Assembly (NCBI RefSeq): GCF_030209175.1
Contig: NZ_JARVSM010000001.1
Coordinates: 2,604,001-2,668,000, forward strand
Direction of reading: 5' to 3'
DNA: 64,000 bases
Origin: Pseudomonas sp. efr-133-TYG-5
GTDB lineage: Bacteria; Pseudomonadota; Gammaproteobacteria; Pseudomonadales; Pseudomonadaceae
The notes under the pieces are model-generated. The model was not told the origin of the DNA. It ran no database searches and saw only the letters and a program-made list of their open reading frames with translations. Below are positions 44,937-54,187 of this stretch, in pieces. The stretch's first letter is position 1, and the number at the start of each line of letters is the position of its first letter. The position numbers were made by a program, and so were the translations under genes.

Positions 44937-46370
44937 ATGCCGCGTGCCGCCACTTCCCTGTTTCTGCTTGCCGCCCTGCTGTTTTTCTTCGCGCTGGGCA
45001 ACCATCAACTGCAAGGCTCCACCGAGGCCCGCGTTGCCGGGATCGCCATGGAGATGCATCTGGACGACGATTGGGTGACCCCGCGTCTGTTCGGCGAACC
45101 GTTTCTGGAAAAACCACCCCTGAGCCTGTGGCTGGACGCCGGCGCCCTGCGCGTGTTCGGCGTGTCGCCCTGGGCGGTGCGCCTGGCCTCGGCCGTCGCC
45201 GGATTGCTCAGCGTGATGCTGCTGTACGGCATGCTGCGCCGCTTCGAACGTCCAAAAGCCATCGCCTGGACGGCGGGGATCCTGCTGGCGACCATGGCCA
45301 GTTACTGGAGCAACGTGCGCGGGGTCGGCGAGGATGCACTGCTGGCGCTCGGGGTCACGGCGGCGCTGCTGGCATTTTTCCAGGCGCAGCGCGCATCGAC
45401 GCCCGGCAACAGCCTGTTGTTCATCGTCGGTATTGCCATCGCCACCCTGAGCAAAGGGGTACTCGGCCTGGCAATGCCTGGCGTGGTGATTTTCGCGTAT
45501 CTGCTGGTCGACAACCTGCTGGATCGGCGCCTGAAAGTCGGCGACTGGCTGCGCCCCGCCCTGCTGACCGCGGTCGGCCTGATTCCGCTGCTGATCTGGC
45601 TGGTGGTGCTCTATCAGCGCGGCGGTGCCCACGCGGTCGGCGAAGTGCTGTTGACCAACAGTGTCGGGCGCTTCAGCGGATCCTTCGTCGAGGCCGGGCA
45701 TTACGAGCCGTTCTATTACTACCTGGCGAAGCTGCCGCAAGCGTTTTTGCCGTGGAACATTCTCGTGTACCTGGGGCTGTGGCACTTTCGCAGCGCCCTG
45801 AAGAGCAATCGCTACCTGCTGTTTTTCAGCCTGTGGATCGTGGCGCAATTCGTGATGCTGACCCTGGCGTCGAGCAAACGCACGGTGTACCTGATGTCGA
45901 TGACCCCGGCCGCTGCCGTGATCGCCGCGGAATACGCGGGCGTGCTGTGGGAAAAACTCAAAGGTCGCGAACACGGTTTGAGCGGTTGGATCGCCCGTCA
46001 CCGCCAGGCCTTGGCCGCTGGCGTACTGGCGCTGGTGATCGCCAGCTACCTGGGCGCCGCCCAGTGGGCCCTGCCCAACGCCGATAAACAACTGTCATTC
46101 CTGCCGTTGACCGCACACATCCAGGCGTTGCAGGCCGATGGGCATCAAGTGGCGCTGTTCCAAGCCAATGAACGGGTCGGCGGTGCCAGCGTGTTCTACA
46201 CCCAACGTGTGCTCAGGGGCCTGGACACCGAGGCGCAACTGCACGACTTCCTCAGCGCTGCGCCGACAAATGTAGCGGTGATGTCCGGGGACAGCGAACC
46301 CGCCGCCCCGCTGAAAGTGCTGAAGACCATGCTGGTCGGGCGCCAGGCGTATTACTTCGTCGGTTATTGA
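44937..46370 (+). CDS. ArnT/PMT-type membrane glycosyltransferase (GT39/83)
   Basis: A 477-aa multi-span inner-membrane protein. GSTEARVAGIAMEM (with the Asp/Glu acceptor region) and FGEPFLEKPPLSLWLDAGALR near residues 28-65 match ArnT-like lipid-linked sugar transferases; about ten further hydrophobic segments follow. Such enzymes move a sugar from an undecaprenyl-phosphate carrier to lipid A or another periplasmic target. An earlier ATG (44898) would add 13 residues of poor quality. It faces the PAP2 phosphatase gene across a shared terminator. The exact substrate is unknown. Confidence 0.82.
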   Translation: MPRAATSLFLLAALLFFFALGNHQLQGSTEARVAGIAMEMHLDDDWVTPRLFGEPFLEKPPLSLWLDAGALRVFGVSPWAVRLASAVAGLLSVMLLYGMLRRFERPKAIAWTAGILLATMASYWSNVRGVGEDALLALGVTAALLAFFQAQRASTPGNSLLFIVGIAIATLSKGVLGLAMPGVVIFAYLLVDNLLDRRLKVGDWLRPALLTAVGLIPLLIWLVVLYQRGGAHAVGEVLLTNSVGRFSGSFVEAGHYEPFYYYLAKLPQAFLPWNILVYLGLWHFRSALKSNRYLLFFSLWIVAQFVMLTLASSKRTVYLMSMTPAAAVIAAEYAGVLWEKLKGREHGLSGWIARHRQALAAGVLALVIASYLGAAQWALPNADKQLSFLPLTAHIQALQADGHQVALFQANERVGGASVFYTQRVLRGLDTEAQLHDFLSAAPTNVAVMSGDSEPAAPLKVLKTMLVGRQAYYFVGY

Positions 46371-46393
46371 ATCAGCGAAACCCCGGGCAATAA

Positions 46394-46419
46394 AAAACCC
46401 GCCGTCACTGGCGGGTTTT
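46394..46419. terminator. Bidirectional terminator
   Basis: AAAACCCGCC, loop GTCACT, GGCGGGTTTT between the convergent glycosyltransferase and PAP2 genes. Confidence 0.9.
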
Positions 46420-46434
46420 CTTTGATCCCGGGGA

Positions 46435-47259
46435 TCAGGCGCAGGCTTGCGACTCCGTGGCGAAGGCCGCGCGCTGATGTTTGCCGAGCACCGGCAGTGC
46501 CAGTCGCGCCCGTCCGTAAAACGCCAGCGCCGTCAGCAGACAGGTCAACCAGACGAAGATGCCGGCCCAGAAGGTGTGGGACATGTAGTGCCAGCCCTGC
46601 AGGACGCGGGTGGTGCCGTAGACCAGCCCGAGCAGCAGCGAGCCCCACAACAGCGCCTTGGAATACCGCCATTGGTAACGGCGCGCCACGAAGTACAGCG
46701 CGAGCATGGTGAAACCGCCGGAAGCATGGCCACCCGGCCAGCAACGGCCATCCCCGGCTTCGTGGAACAACTGGAAGTTTTCAAACCAGTCGACGCGGGC
46801 CATTTTGCCGCCGTACAAGGTGGTTTCGATCGGGCAGTAGACGCTGGTGTGCGCCTTGAGGAAGTGGATCACCCCGGTACACAGGGCAAACGCGACCACC
46901 ACGAACCAGAAGTCGCGACGGTGCGCCGTGGTGAAGCGCAGCACCGCAGCGATCCGACTGCGCTCGAGCCGCTCGCCCAGACGTGGCCGCTTCGCGGTAT
47001 CGAGCAACGGCCAGACCAGCGACAGCATCGCGCCAATGAACGCTGCCTCGGCCGTCCAGTTCGGCACGATCCGCGCCCATTTGTGGGTGAACTGCTCGAA
47101 GAAGCGGTTTTGCTCGATCGGAAAGACCTGGGTCAGCGGATCGAACAGCAGATTGCTCAGCGTGATGTCGAGGTGAGTCATGTCAAAGATCAGGAACACC
47201 AGTGCCGCGCAGGCCAGAGGTATGCCGAAGTTGTACAGATGAAAGCGGCTGGGCGTCAT
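46435..47259 (-). CDS. PAP2-superfamily membrane phosphatase
   Basis: A 274-aa membrane enzyme. The PAP2 signature is visible as WPGGHASGGFTML (central motif, near residue 178) and TTRVLQGWHYMSHTFWAG (third motif with catalytic His, near 225), between hydrophobic helices. It probably removes phosphate from a lipid such as lipid A, undecaprenyl diphosphate or phosphatidylglycerol phosphate. I use the ATG at 47259, preceded by AGGA; an ATG at 47289 overlaps the upstream stop (ATGA) and would add ten residues. It is downstream of, and coupled to, the histidine-phosphatase gene. Confidence 0.85.
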   Translation of the reverse strand: MTPSRFHLYNFGIPLACAALVFLIFDMTHLDITLSNLLFDPLTQVFPIEQNRFFEQFTHKWARIVPNWTAEAAFIGAMLSLVWPLLDTAKRPRLGERLERSRIAAVLRFTTAHRRDFWFVVVAFALCTGVIHFLKAHTSVYCPIETTLYGGKMARVDWFENFQLFHEAGDGRCWPGGHASGGFTMLALYFVARRYQWRYSKALLWGSLLLGLVYGTTRVLQGWHYMSHTFWAGIFVWLTCLLTALAFYGRARLALPVLGKHQRAAFATESQACA

Positions 47260-47285
47260 GCTGAGTCCTGGGATGAGAGGGCCAT

Positions 47286-47978
47286 TCATTGCAGGCTTAC
47301 CGAACGCCAGTCCGAGGCTTCGATGAGTCCGAGTACTTTCGCCGTGGCCGGCTCGCCGGCGGCAACGAACAGCGCGGCACCGTAACCGGGTGTCGTGACC
47401 GGCACCTTGAGGGTTTTTTCCAGATCCGCCATGCATTCGCTGTGGGTCACCAGAATCAGGTTGCGGCCCGGCACCTTGTGCGCCAGCGCATCCTGCAACA
47501 TGCGGCCCTTGCAACTGATCAGCCAGTCTTCGCCGGTGGCGACCTTGTTGAACATGTAACCGGCGGTCTGCACGGTGCGCATCATCGGGCTGTTATAGAT
47601 GTCGGCGTGATCCAGGCCCAGGTGCTCGAACCCGGCCCCCACGCCCGCCGCAACATTGCGCGAACGCTCGGTAATGCCGTCGTTGCCGCTCAGGCACGCC
47701 GCTTTGGAGTGATCGCAACGCTCGACGTGGCGCACCAGAACGATCATCTCGCCCCGGTCCCAGCCGGCCTGCAGCGCCTGCGCCCCGCGCACGTTGCCAT
47801 GCGCCAGATCCGGTACCGCCGCCGGTGCCAGCAACCACAGGGTCAGCGGCAGCACCAGCGCCAGCGCCGCCAGTACCACCCAGGTATTTCGATATCGGCC
47901 CAGGCCACTCAGGCTGAGCGAGCGCTTCACGCCAGACAGATTCAGTCGCAGTTCCACATCAAGCCGCCTCACCGGCAT
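47286..47978 (-). CDS. Histidine phosphatase, LPS core heptose phosphatase (PmrG/Ais)-like
   Basis: A 230-aa protein with one N-terminal transmembrane anchor (TWVVLAALALVLPLTLWLL, residues ~32-50) and a periplasmic histidine-phosphatase domain. VRHVERCDHS near residue 82 carries the RHxE phospho-histidine box, and LVTHSECMADLE near 176 the second catalytic His. The Cys-rich variant resembles Ais/PmrG, which dephosphorylates LPS core heptose. It heads a two-gene minus-strand operon with the PAP2 phosphatase. Confidence 0.8.
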   Translation of the reverse strand: MPVRRLDVELRLNLSGVKRSLSLSGLGRYRNTWVVLAALALVLPLTLWLLAPAAVPDLAHGNVRGAQALQAGWDRGEMIVLVRHVERCDHSKAACLSGNDGITERSRNVAAGVGAGFEHLGLDHADIYNSPMMRTVQTAGYMFNKVATGEDWLISCKGRMLQDALAHKVPGRNLILVTHSECMADLEKTLKVPVTTPGYGAALFVAAGEPATAKVLGLIEASDWRSVSLQ

Positions 47979-48221
47979 GCACCACCTCGATTAGATGCGG
48001 CGAGGGTAAAGAGGCCGGCGTGGGCAACCGGTGAAACCCATGTGAAAAAAGTCTTGGGCTGCGTGCATGAAGGCCGCTTGCAGAATCTGTCTGACAAAAT
48101 CCTTTCAGCTCTCGCGATTGCGGCCGATACAGTCCTGCTACACACCTTGCTGGCTCAAAAAAACAACAATCTTCCAGCCTAACCAACGATCAAGAGACAC
48201 AACGTTTCTGGAGGAATTGTG

Positions 48222-50141
48222 ATGAATAGCTGGTTCGGCAACATCAGCGTGAACCTCAAACTGGGGCTGGGATTCGGCCTCGTCCTGGCACTGACCTGCA
48301 TCCTCGCCCTGACCGGCTGGACCAGCCTGGGCGGCCTGATTGACCGCAGCAACTGGATGAGCGACATCACCCAGCTCAATGCCGGCCTGACCAAACTGCG
48401 CGTGGTGCGCCTGCAATACATGCTGACCAACGGCGACGAAACCGCCGCACAGAACGTGCAGACCACCCTGGAAGGCTTTGCCGCCCAACAGCAGGCGCTG
48501 ATCAGCAAATTCAAGAGCCCGGAAAACGTCAAGCTGCTCAAGGAGCAGGCGGCGACCATCGCCGAATACCAGACGTCCCTGAACAAGATGCGCAACGCGT
48601 ACCGCACTGGCAACACCGCGCGCGACACCATGGGCGCCAATGCCGAGACGGCGTACAACCTGATCGAAGCGATCAGCAACCGCGTCCAGCAACTGCCCAT
48701 GAGCGAACAGCGTTTCGAGCAGTTCCAGGCCATCACCGCCGCCAAGGAAGCGTTTATTCTGGCGCGCTACGAAGTGCGTGGCTACACCGCCACCACCAAC
48801 GCCGAAACCGAACAGAAAGCCGTCGGCCAGCTCGACGTGGCCATCAACAGCCTCAAGCAGCTGAACGTGCATTTCGCCGACAGCCAGCAAGACGCCCTGC
48901 GTCAGCTGGAAACCGCCCTGGGCAACTACCGCAGTGCCTTGCAGGCGTACAAGAACGCCAACAGCGAAGCGGTGCAGGCGCGCAAGGAAATGACCGACCA
49001 GGGCACCACCATCGTCGCCCTGAGCGAGCAGCTGTACCAGATCCAGCTCGACCGTCGTGACGCCGAAAGCGCCCAGGCCCGCACCCTGCAACTGATCAGC
49101 ACCCTGCTGGCGTTGCTGGTGGGCATCATCGCCGCCGTGGTCATCACCCGGCAGATCACCCGGCCGCTGCAGGACACCCTGGCCGTGGTCGAACGCATCG
49201 CCGGCGGCGACCTGACGCAGAACATCACGGTCACCCGCCGCGACGAACTCGGCGTGCTGCAACAAGGCATCGTGCGCATGGGCGTGACCCTGCGCGACCT
49301 GATCAGCGGCATCCGCGACGGCGTCACCCAGATCGCCAGCGCCGCCGAAGAACTCTCGGCCGTCACCGAGCAGACCAGCGCCGGCGTCAACAGCCAGAAG
49401 GTCGAGACCGATCAGGTGGCCACGGCCATGCACGAAATGACGGCCACCGTGCAGGAAGTCGCGCGCAACGCCGAAGAAGCTTCGCAAGCCGCTGCCGCCG
49501 CGGATGGCGAGGCCCGTGAAGGCGACAAAGTGGTGAATGAAGCCATCGCGCAGATCGAGCGTCTGGCCAGCGAAGTGGTGCGTTCGACCGAAGCCATGAG
49601 CGTGCTGCAACAGGAAAGCGACAAGATCGGCAGCGTCATGGACGTGATCAAGGCCGTGGCCGAACAGACCAACCTGCTGGCGCTCAACGCCGCCATCGAA
49701 GCGGCCCGTGCCGGTGAAGCCGGCCGTGGTTTTGCCGTGGTTGCCGACGAAGTCCGTGGCCTGGCCCAGCGCACGCAGAAATCCACCGAGGAAATCGAAG
49801 GCCTGGTGGCCGGTCTGCAGAACGGCACGCAACAGGTGTCGGCCGTGATGAACAACAGCCGCGCCCTGACCGACAGCAGCGTCGCCCTCACGCGCAAGGC
49901 CGGCTCGTCCCTGGAAAACATCACCCGCACGGTGTCGAACATCCAGTCGATGAACCAGCAGATCGCCGCCGCCGCCGAGCAGCAAAGCGCCGTGGCCGAA
50001 GAGATCAGCCGCAGCATCATCAACGTGCGCGACGTCTCGGAACAGACTGCCGCCGCCAGCGATGAAACCGCCAAGTCCAGCGTCGAGCTGGCGCGCCTGG
50101 GTGGTCAGTTGCAGCAGATGGTCAGCCACTTCCGCGTGTAA
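48222..50141 (+). CDS. Methyl-accepting chemotaxis protein, HBM-type sensor
   Basis: A 639-aa chemoreceptor. TM1 spans ~11-31. A ~255-residue all-helical periplasmic domain follows, long enough for a helical bimodular (HBM) fold as in McpS. TM2 lies near 290-310 ([18 protein letters not shown]), then HAMP. The signalling hairpin tip is [32 protein letters not shown], and the flanking helices carry the methylation sites. GGAGG sits 6 nt before the ATG. HBM receptors often bind TCA-cycle acids, but no binding residues can be assigned here. It probably forms its own transcript, ended by the terminator at 50167. Confidence 0.92.
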   Translation: MNSWFGNISVNLKLGLGFGLVLALTCILALTGWTSLGGLIDRSNWMSDITQLNAGLTKLRVVRLQYMLTNGDETAAQNVQTTLEGFAAQQQALISKFKSPENVKLLKEQAATIAEYQTSLNKMRNAYRTGNTARDTMGANAETAYNLIEAISNRVQQLPMSEQRFEQFQAITAAKEAFILARYEVRGYTATTNAETEQKAVGQLDVAINSLKQLNVHFADSQQDALRQLETALGNYRSALQAYKNANSEAVQARKEMTDQGTTIVALSEQLYQIQLDRRDAESAQARTLQLISTLLALLVGIIAAVVITRQITRPLQDTLAVVERIAGGDLTQNITVTRRDELGVLQQGIVRMGVTLRDLISGIRDGVTQIASAAEELSAVTEQTSAGVNSQKVETDQVATAMHEMTATVQEVARNAEEASQAAAAADGEAREGDKVVNEAIAQIERLASEVVRSTEAMSVLQQESDKIGSVMDVIKAVAEQTNLLALNAAIEAARAGEAGRGFAVVADEVRGLAQRTQKSTEEIEGLVAGLQNGTQQVSAVMNNSRALTDSSVALTRKAGSSLENITRTVSNIQSMNQQIAAAAEQQSAVAEEISRSIINVRDVSEQTAAASDETAKSSVELARLGGQLQQMVSHFRV

Positions 50142-50166
50142 AGTCTGCATACGAAAGCCGAAGTAT

Positions 50167-50198
50167 AAAAAAGGGCAGCTGAACGCTGCCCTTTTTTT
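50167..50198 (+). terminator. Terminator of the chemoreceptor gene
   Basis: AAGGGCAGC, 5-nt loop, GCTGCCCTT plus a seven-T run, 26 nt after the stop. Confidence 0.95.
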
Positions 50199-50367
50199 GT
50201 CCTGAAATTGCGATCTTCAGCAATTGGATGAAGCGTTTCGACCCGCAATGAAGGGCCGGATTTAACGGGGACGAGTACCCACCAAGCCATGCACCACGCG
50301 ACTGACTCACTTATCTACGCATCTGTTCTACGTTATGACTTGATCTCTCAGGACGAGGCGTCGAATG

Positions 50368-50417
50368 AAAAGCCCTCAGTCGCAATATTAATAAACCATT
50401 TGCAGCTGAGGGCTTTT
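50368..50417. terminator. Long-loop hairpin after the toxin-antitoxin operon
   Basis: AAAAGCCCTCAG and CTGAGGGCTTTT form a 12-bp stem with a 26-nt A/T-rich loop. It lies 31 nt beyond the stop of the PIN-domain gene, so it may end that minus-strand operon. The rest of 50199-50448 holds nothing identified. Confidence 0.6.
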
Positions 50418-50448
50418 TACCAAGGTGAGTTCAGCGACTGTCATTCAC

Positions 50449-50868
50449 TTAGATCACCCAAGGGTTAATTACCTCAACCCCGCTGAACTCAAAATCCTTC
50501 ACGTTACGAGTAACAATCGGCACTCCATGAGATCGACAAATGGCTGCAATTTGCGAATCAGCCATCGATGCGGCTCGCCCCTTTGATTCGCAATCTGAAA
50601 CCAGCGTCGCGTACTCAACCGCTGCATGAGCATCGAATGGAAAAATGCGTCCGGCGAAATCCTCTTCGAACATTGCCATGGCTTGGGCTTCAAGATTTTG
50701 CTTGCGCTTGCCCGAAGGCAGCCGCGCAATTCCGTGAAGTATTTCTGCCACTGTTATCGCGCTGACTGCCAAATCCATCGCGGCTTGCGCATCAATCCAG
50801 GCAAGCACCCTGGCATCGGGTTCAACGCGCATCAACTCTGAAAGAACGTTGGTATCGAGCACTATCAT
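50449..50868 (-). CDS. PIN-domain ribonuclease toxin (FitB/VapC type)
   Basis: A 139-aa PIN nuclease. The acidic active-site residues are visible in MIVLDTNVLSELM (Asp5), TVAEILHG (Glu), ASMADSQIAAIC (Asp) and VTRNVKDFE (Asp). VapC-type toxins cleave initiator tRNA or rRNA loops. The ATG overlaps the last 4 nt of the antitoxin gene, so translation is coupled and the antitoxin is made first. Full length, with no sign of decay. Confidence 0.9.
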   Translation of the reverse strand: MIVLDTNVLSELMRVEPDARVLAWIDAQAAMDLAVSAITVAEILHGIARLPSGKRKQNLEAQAMAMFEEDFAGRIFPFDAHAAVEYATLVSDCESKGRAASMADSQIAAICRSHGVPIVTRNVKDFEFSGVEVINPWVI

Positions 50869-51110
50869 TCAGAAAAATCCACCCCGGCAGCTTTCTCTGC
50901 ACGCTCTGGCAGATCGAGGCTCACTCCGCCGACAGTACTGAACCTGTTGCGTATCCGGCTTCCAAGACCTCCGGCGCGAGCGACTGTTGCCAAAGCCCGG
51001 CCGAGTATCAGACGAGCCTCCTCTTCCATGGAGTGTCCGTTATGAGCGGCAGTAATCCGCAATTGCTCCTTGAGCTTTTCATCAAGGTTTCGAATGGTGA
51101 TGCTGGCCAT
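50865..51110 (-). CDS. FitA/VapB-type ribbon-helix-helix antitoxin
   Basis: An 81-aa protein. The N-terminal ribbon-helix-helix domain (SITIRNLDEKLKEQLRITAAHNG, then SMEEEARLIL) is the FitA/Arc class. The C-terminal tail (residues ~55-81) would wrap the toxin. AGGAGG precedes the ATG. Just upstream lies a perfect 10+10 bp inverted repeat, the probable autoregulatory operator for the antitoxin-toxin complex. Confidence 0.9.
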   Translation of the reverse strand: MASITIRNLDEKLKEQLRITAAHNGHSMEEEARLILGRALATVARAGGLGSRIRNRFSTVGGVSLDLPERAEKAAGVDFSE

Positions 51111-51120
51111 GATGCCTCCT

Positions 51121-51144
51121 GCAATCAATGAAATCATTGATTGC
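51121..51144. promoter_or_regulatory. Antitoxin operator
   Basis: GCAATCAATG, AAAT, CATTGATTGC: a perfect 10-bp inverted repeat 10 nt upstream of the antitoxin ATG. Ribbon-helix-helix antitoxins bind such palindromes to repress their own operon. Confidence 0.75.
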
Positions 51145-51330
51145 AGGCTAACACACAGAATTGCTGCAATTTGAAAATCTGCCAGACGGCCGATTTACCG
51201 TGCACCTCGCGGCCGCAATGCCGACGGCGTGAAAACGCGAATCCTCCGGCAGCAGTTGCGCAAAGTCGGCGGTCATTGCCTCTTCGTTATCCAGGCGAAG
51301 CGGCACACCCGAGCCTGGATCAGTTGCTGA

Positions 51331-51580
51331 ATGGCGATCTGCAGGTGCCGCTTTGAGCGCACCGCCGATTCGCCGGCATCTGGTGGAAAAGATGTTCGGC
51401 TGCTGGCTGCAATACGCGCGCTAGATCGCCGACACCGACATCTCGCCGTCTCGGTGCGCACGCTACAACGCCAGTTGCATCAGGCCGGCACACGCTCATT
51501 TCACCGCACGTTCAAGAACCGGCGCGAGATGCCGCGCGGCGAGTTCCGTCAGACTCACTGGGCATCGAACGATAGCTAGA
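51331..51580 (+). pseudogene. AraC-family regulator remnant
   Basis: A short frame contains LAVSVRTLQRQLHQAGTRSF, which resembles the first helix-turn-helix of AraC-type proteins. The N-terminal ligand domain and second helix-turn-helix are missing, and the 51145-51330 stretch upstream has only broken fragments. The toxin-antitoxin pair may have inserted in or beside the former gene. The resemblance is short. Confidence 0.4.
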
Positions 51581-51944
51581 GGCTGATGGCGTTGGTGAAC
51601 ACCAGCCGATTGCCGAACGGATCGGCGATGGTCATGTCCTGGCTGCCCCATGGCATGGCCTGGATCTGCGGGTGCGAGAACGGGTAATCCTTGGCCAGCA
51701 ACTGCTGCTGGAACGCCTCCAGTTCATCGGTCTCGATGCGCAACGCCGAACCCGGGGTCGCATCGCCATGATGCTCCGACAGGTGCAGCACACATTCGCC
51801 TCGCGACACCTGCAGGTACAGCGGGAAGTTCGCTTCGAAACGATGCTGCCAGTCGATCGTGAAGCCGAGGAAGTCGACGTAGAACTCGACAGCCTTGGCC
51901 TCATCGAAAATCCGCAGGATCGGAGTGGTTTTGCCGAAGCTCAT
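51576..51944 (-). CDS. VOC-family (glyoxalase/bleomycin-resistance-like) protein
   Basis: A 122-aa protein with two beta-alpha-beta-beta-beta halves. ILRIFDEAKAVEFYVDFLGF begins the first and MTIADPFGNRLVFTNAI ends the second, both typical of glyoxalase/bleomycin-resistance proteins. The ATG at 51944 starts the conserved text; a longer frame adds ten residues. Members sequester bleomycin-type drugs or act as metal-dependent enzymes; nothing here fixes the substrate. Confidence 0.8.
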   Translation of the reverse strand: MSFGKTTPILRIFDEAKAVEFYVDFLGFTIDWQHRFEANFPLYLQVSRGECVLHLSEHHGDATPGSALRIETDELEAFQQQLLAKDYPFSHPQIQAMPWGSQDMTIADPFGNRLVFTNAISL

Positions 51945-52064
51945 GGGGTGCTCCCTGACTGATTTGGGCCCCACCGTGCAGATGGGGTGGATGTCAGCAA
52001 TTCGGCGCGACGCCGGCTTTCTTTAATTGCAATGTGCCACTACTGTGACGCACTGCGCGAAACG

Positions 52065-53522
52065 TCAGCGAAAGTTGTCGCGCAAATCACCCTGGCGGGC
52101 GAGAAAGCGCCCTGCTCTCTGGCCATTCGCCTGGCCATCGCGATAGCTCAGGACGCCGTTGATCCACACCCCTTCAATACCCTGGGCTGGCTGTTGCGGG
52201 TCGCTGAAATCCGCCACGTCACGCACGGTTGCCGGATCGAACAGGACCAGGTCGGCCCAGTTGCCTGGACGAATCTCGCCGCGGTCGTGCAGGCCAAAAC
52301 GTGCGGCCGACAGGCCGGTCATCTTGTGCACGGCGGTGTGCAGCGCAAACAGGCCGACGTCGCGGCTGAAATGCCCGAGCACCCGCGGGAACGCGCCCCA
52401 CAGGCGCGGGTGCGGGAACGGATCCTCCGGCAAGCCGTCGGAGCCGACCATTGTCAGCGGATGGGCGAGAATCCGCCGAACGTCGTTTTCATCCATGCCG
52501 TAATACACCGCACCGGCCGGTTGCAGGCGCCTGGCGGCGTCGAGCAAGGGCAGGTTCCATTCGGCGGCGATGTCGATCAGGTCGCGCCCGCTGACGTCAG
52601 GGTGTGGCGTCGACCAGGTGATGGTGATGCGGTGGGCGTCGGTGACCTGTTTCAGATCCAGGGTCGAGGAGCTGGCCGCATAGGGATAGCAGTCGCAGCC
52701 CACCGCCTGGTTTTTCGCCGCTGCTTCGAGCGATGCAAGCAGCTGCGGACTGCGCCCCCAGTTACCGACCCCGGCGCATTTGAGGTGGGAAATGATCACC
52801 GGCGACGTTGCATGCCGGCCGATGTGAAAGGCCTCGGCCATTGCCTCCAGGACCGGCTCGAATTCGCTGCGCAAGTGCGTGGTGTACACAGCACCGAACG
52901 CCGTGAGTTCTTCGCTCAACTGCATGACTTCATCGGTCGCGGCGCTGAACGCGCTGGCGTAGGCCAGCCCGGTGGACAAGCCCAGGGCGCCCGCCTCGAG
53001 GCTTTCGCGCAGCTGCGTGCGCATGGCGCTGATTTCGCTGGGCGTCGCCGTGCGGTACAAGTCGTCGAGGTGGTTGCTGCGCAACGCCGTGTGGCCGACC
53101 AGCGCCGCGACGTTCAGCGTGGGCCGCACCGCTTCGACGGCCTCACGGTAATCGCTGAAGCGTGGGTAAACGAACGCGGCGGCGCTCCCCAGCAGGTTCA
53201 TCGGGTCCGGTGGATTGCCCTGCAGCGTGACCGGCGACGCGCTGATCCCGCAGTTGCCGACGATCACCGTGGTCACGCCCTGGCTGAGCTTGGGCAGCAT
53301 CTGCGGCTGGCGGATGACCACCGTGTCGTCGTGGGTGTGCACGTCGATGAAGCCCGGGGCGAGCACCCGGCCAGCGGCGTCGAAGGTTTCGCTTGCGGTG
53401 GCATCGTGCAAGTCGCCGATGCGCTCGATGCGGCCGTTGCGAATCGCCACGTCGGCCGGGTAACCGGGCACGTTGCTGCCGTCGATGACCAGGGCGTTGC
53501 GAATCAGCGTGTCGTACAGCAT
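52065..53522 (-). CDS. N-acyl-D-amino-acid deacylase (D-aminoacylase)
   Basis: A 485-aa amidohydrolase-superfamily enzyme that would release D-amino acids from N-acyl forms. Metal-site text GFIDVHTHDDT (near 63), then VGNCGIS, YTTHLRSEF and VGSDGLPEDPFPHPRLWG match D-aminoacylases. The C-terminus holds GEIRPGNWADLVLFDPATV. The ATG at 53522 has GGGAG 7 nt upstream; another ATG overlaps the stop of the preceding gene (TGATG) and would add nine residues. It is the last gene of a tightly packed minus-strand cluster (MFS, HAD, YdcF, deacylase). Confidence 0.9.
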   Translation of the reverse strand: MLYDTLIRNALVIDGSNVPGYPADVAIRNGRIERIGDLHDATASETFDAAGRVLAPGFIDVHTHDDTVVIRQPQMLPKLSQGVTTVIVGNCGISASPVTLQGNPPDPMNLLGSAAAFVYPRFSDYREAVEAVRPTLNVAALVGHTALRSNHLDDLYRTATPSEISAMRTQLRESLEAGALGLSTGLAYASAFSAATDEVMQLSEELTAFGAVYTTHLRSEFEPVLEAMAEAFHIGRHATSPVIISHLKCAGVGNWGRSPQLLASLEAAAKNQAVGCDCYPYAASSSTLDLKQVTDAHRITITWSTPHPDVSGRDLIDIAAEWNLPLLDAARRLQPAGAVYYGMDENDVRRILAHPLTMVGSDGLPEDPFPHPRLWGAFPRVLGHFSRDVGLFALHTAVHKMTGLSAARFGLHDRGEIRPGNWADLVLFDPATVRDVADFSDPQQPAQGIEGVWINGVLSYRDGQANGQRAGRFLARQGDLRDNFR

Positions 53523-53548
53523 GTCAGTCTCCCGGCGGGAGTCCGGCA

Positions 53549-54187
53549 TCAACTCCTGCCCTTGATCAAATGGTGATCGAACCCTTGTTCCACCAGGTAA
53601 CGCCAGGCCACCTGCACCTCGTCGGGGATGGCCTGCTCGACCTGAAATCCCAGCGCAGGGTAAACCATGATGCGGTGCACATCCCCCACCATTTCGTCGA
53701 TCACGCCGAGCACGCCGACCAGAGGGCTGACCTCGGCGGGAAAATCGAACGCCGGCGCATCCACCCAGGCTTCCAGGCCCGGCCACTGCACCGGCAAGGT
53801 CAGCGCCACGCGCCGGATCGAGTTGGGCTTGGTCAGGAAGGTCGCGCTGCGCACGTCGGGAAACATCTGCCGGGCCAACGCGATGTTTTCGGCGAAATTG
53901 GTCGCGCGGGTTTCCAGGCTGAACTGATCCGCCGTCACGCCCTGCGCCATCGCGTGCTCGGCAAAAATATCGGCTTCGCTGCGAGTCCACAGATGCCGGG
54001 TCCAGTTGCCGGTATTGCCGGTGAACAGCAGGTGCGGGGCGACGCCGGCCTTGAGCAACTGGCAGGCGTAGTCGCAGACCCGCAGGTCGTAGGAACCGCA
54101 CACCACGATCAGTTCACAGGGCTGGTGCCGACGTCCCGCTGCGAGGAACGTCCAGAGTACGCTGGCGTGCTGCAAGGTCAGTGTCAT
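53549..54187 (-). CDS. YdcF/DUF218-family protein
   Basis: A 212-aa protein of the DUF218/YdcF fold. ELIVVCGSYDLRVCDYACQLL begins the domain, and LETRATNFAENIALARQMF and SATFLTKPNSIRRVALTL are the family's central motifs (TxNTxENA-like). YdcF-type proteins can bind SAM; other members act on envelope precursors. It lacks a signal peptide, so it acts in the cytoplasm. Its start overlaps the HAD gene by 4 nt and its stop touches the deacylase frame, implying one operon. Confidence 0.75.
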   Translation of the reverse strand: MTLTLQHASVLWTFLAAGRRHQPCELIVVCGSYDLRVCDYACQLLKAGVAPHLLFTGNTGNWTRHLWTRSEADIFAEHAMAQGVTADQFSLETRATNFAENIALARQMFPDVRSATFLTKPNSIRRVALTLPVQWPGLEAWVDAPAFDFPAEVSPLVGVLGVIDEMVGDVHRIMVYPALGFQVEQAIPDEVQVAWRYLVEQGFDHHLIKGRS

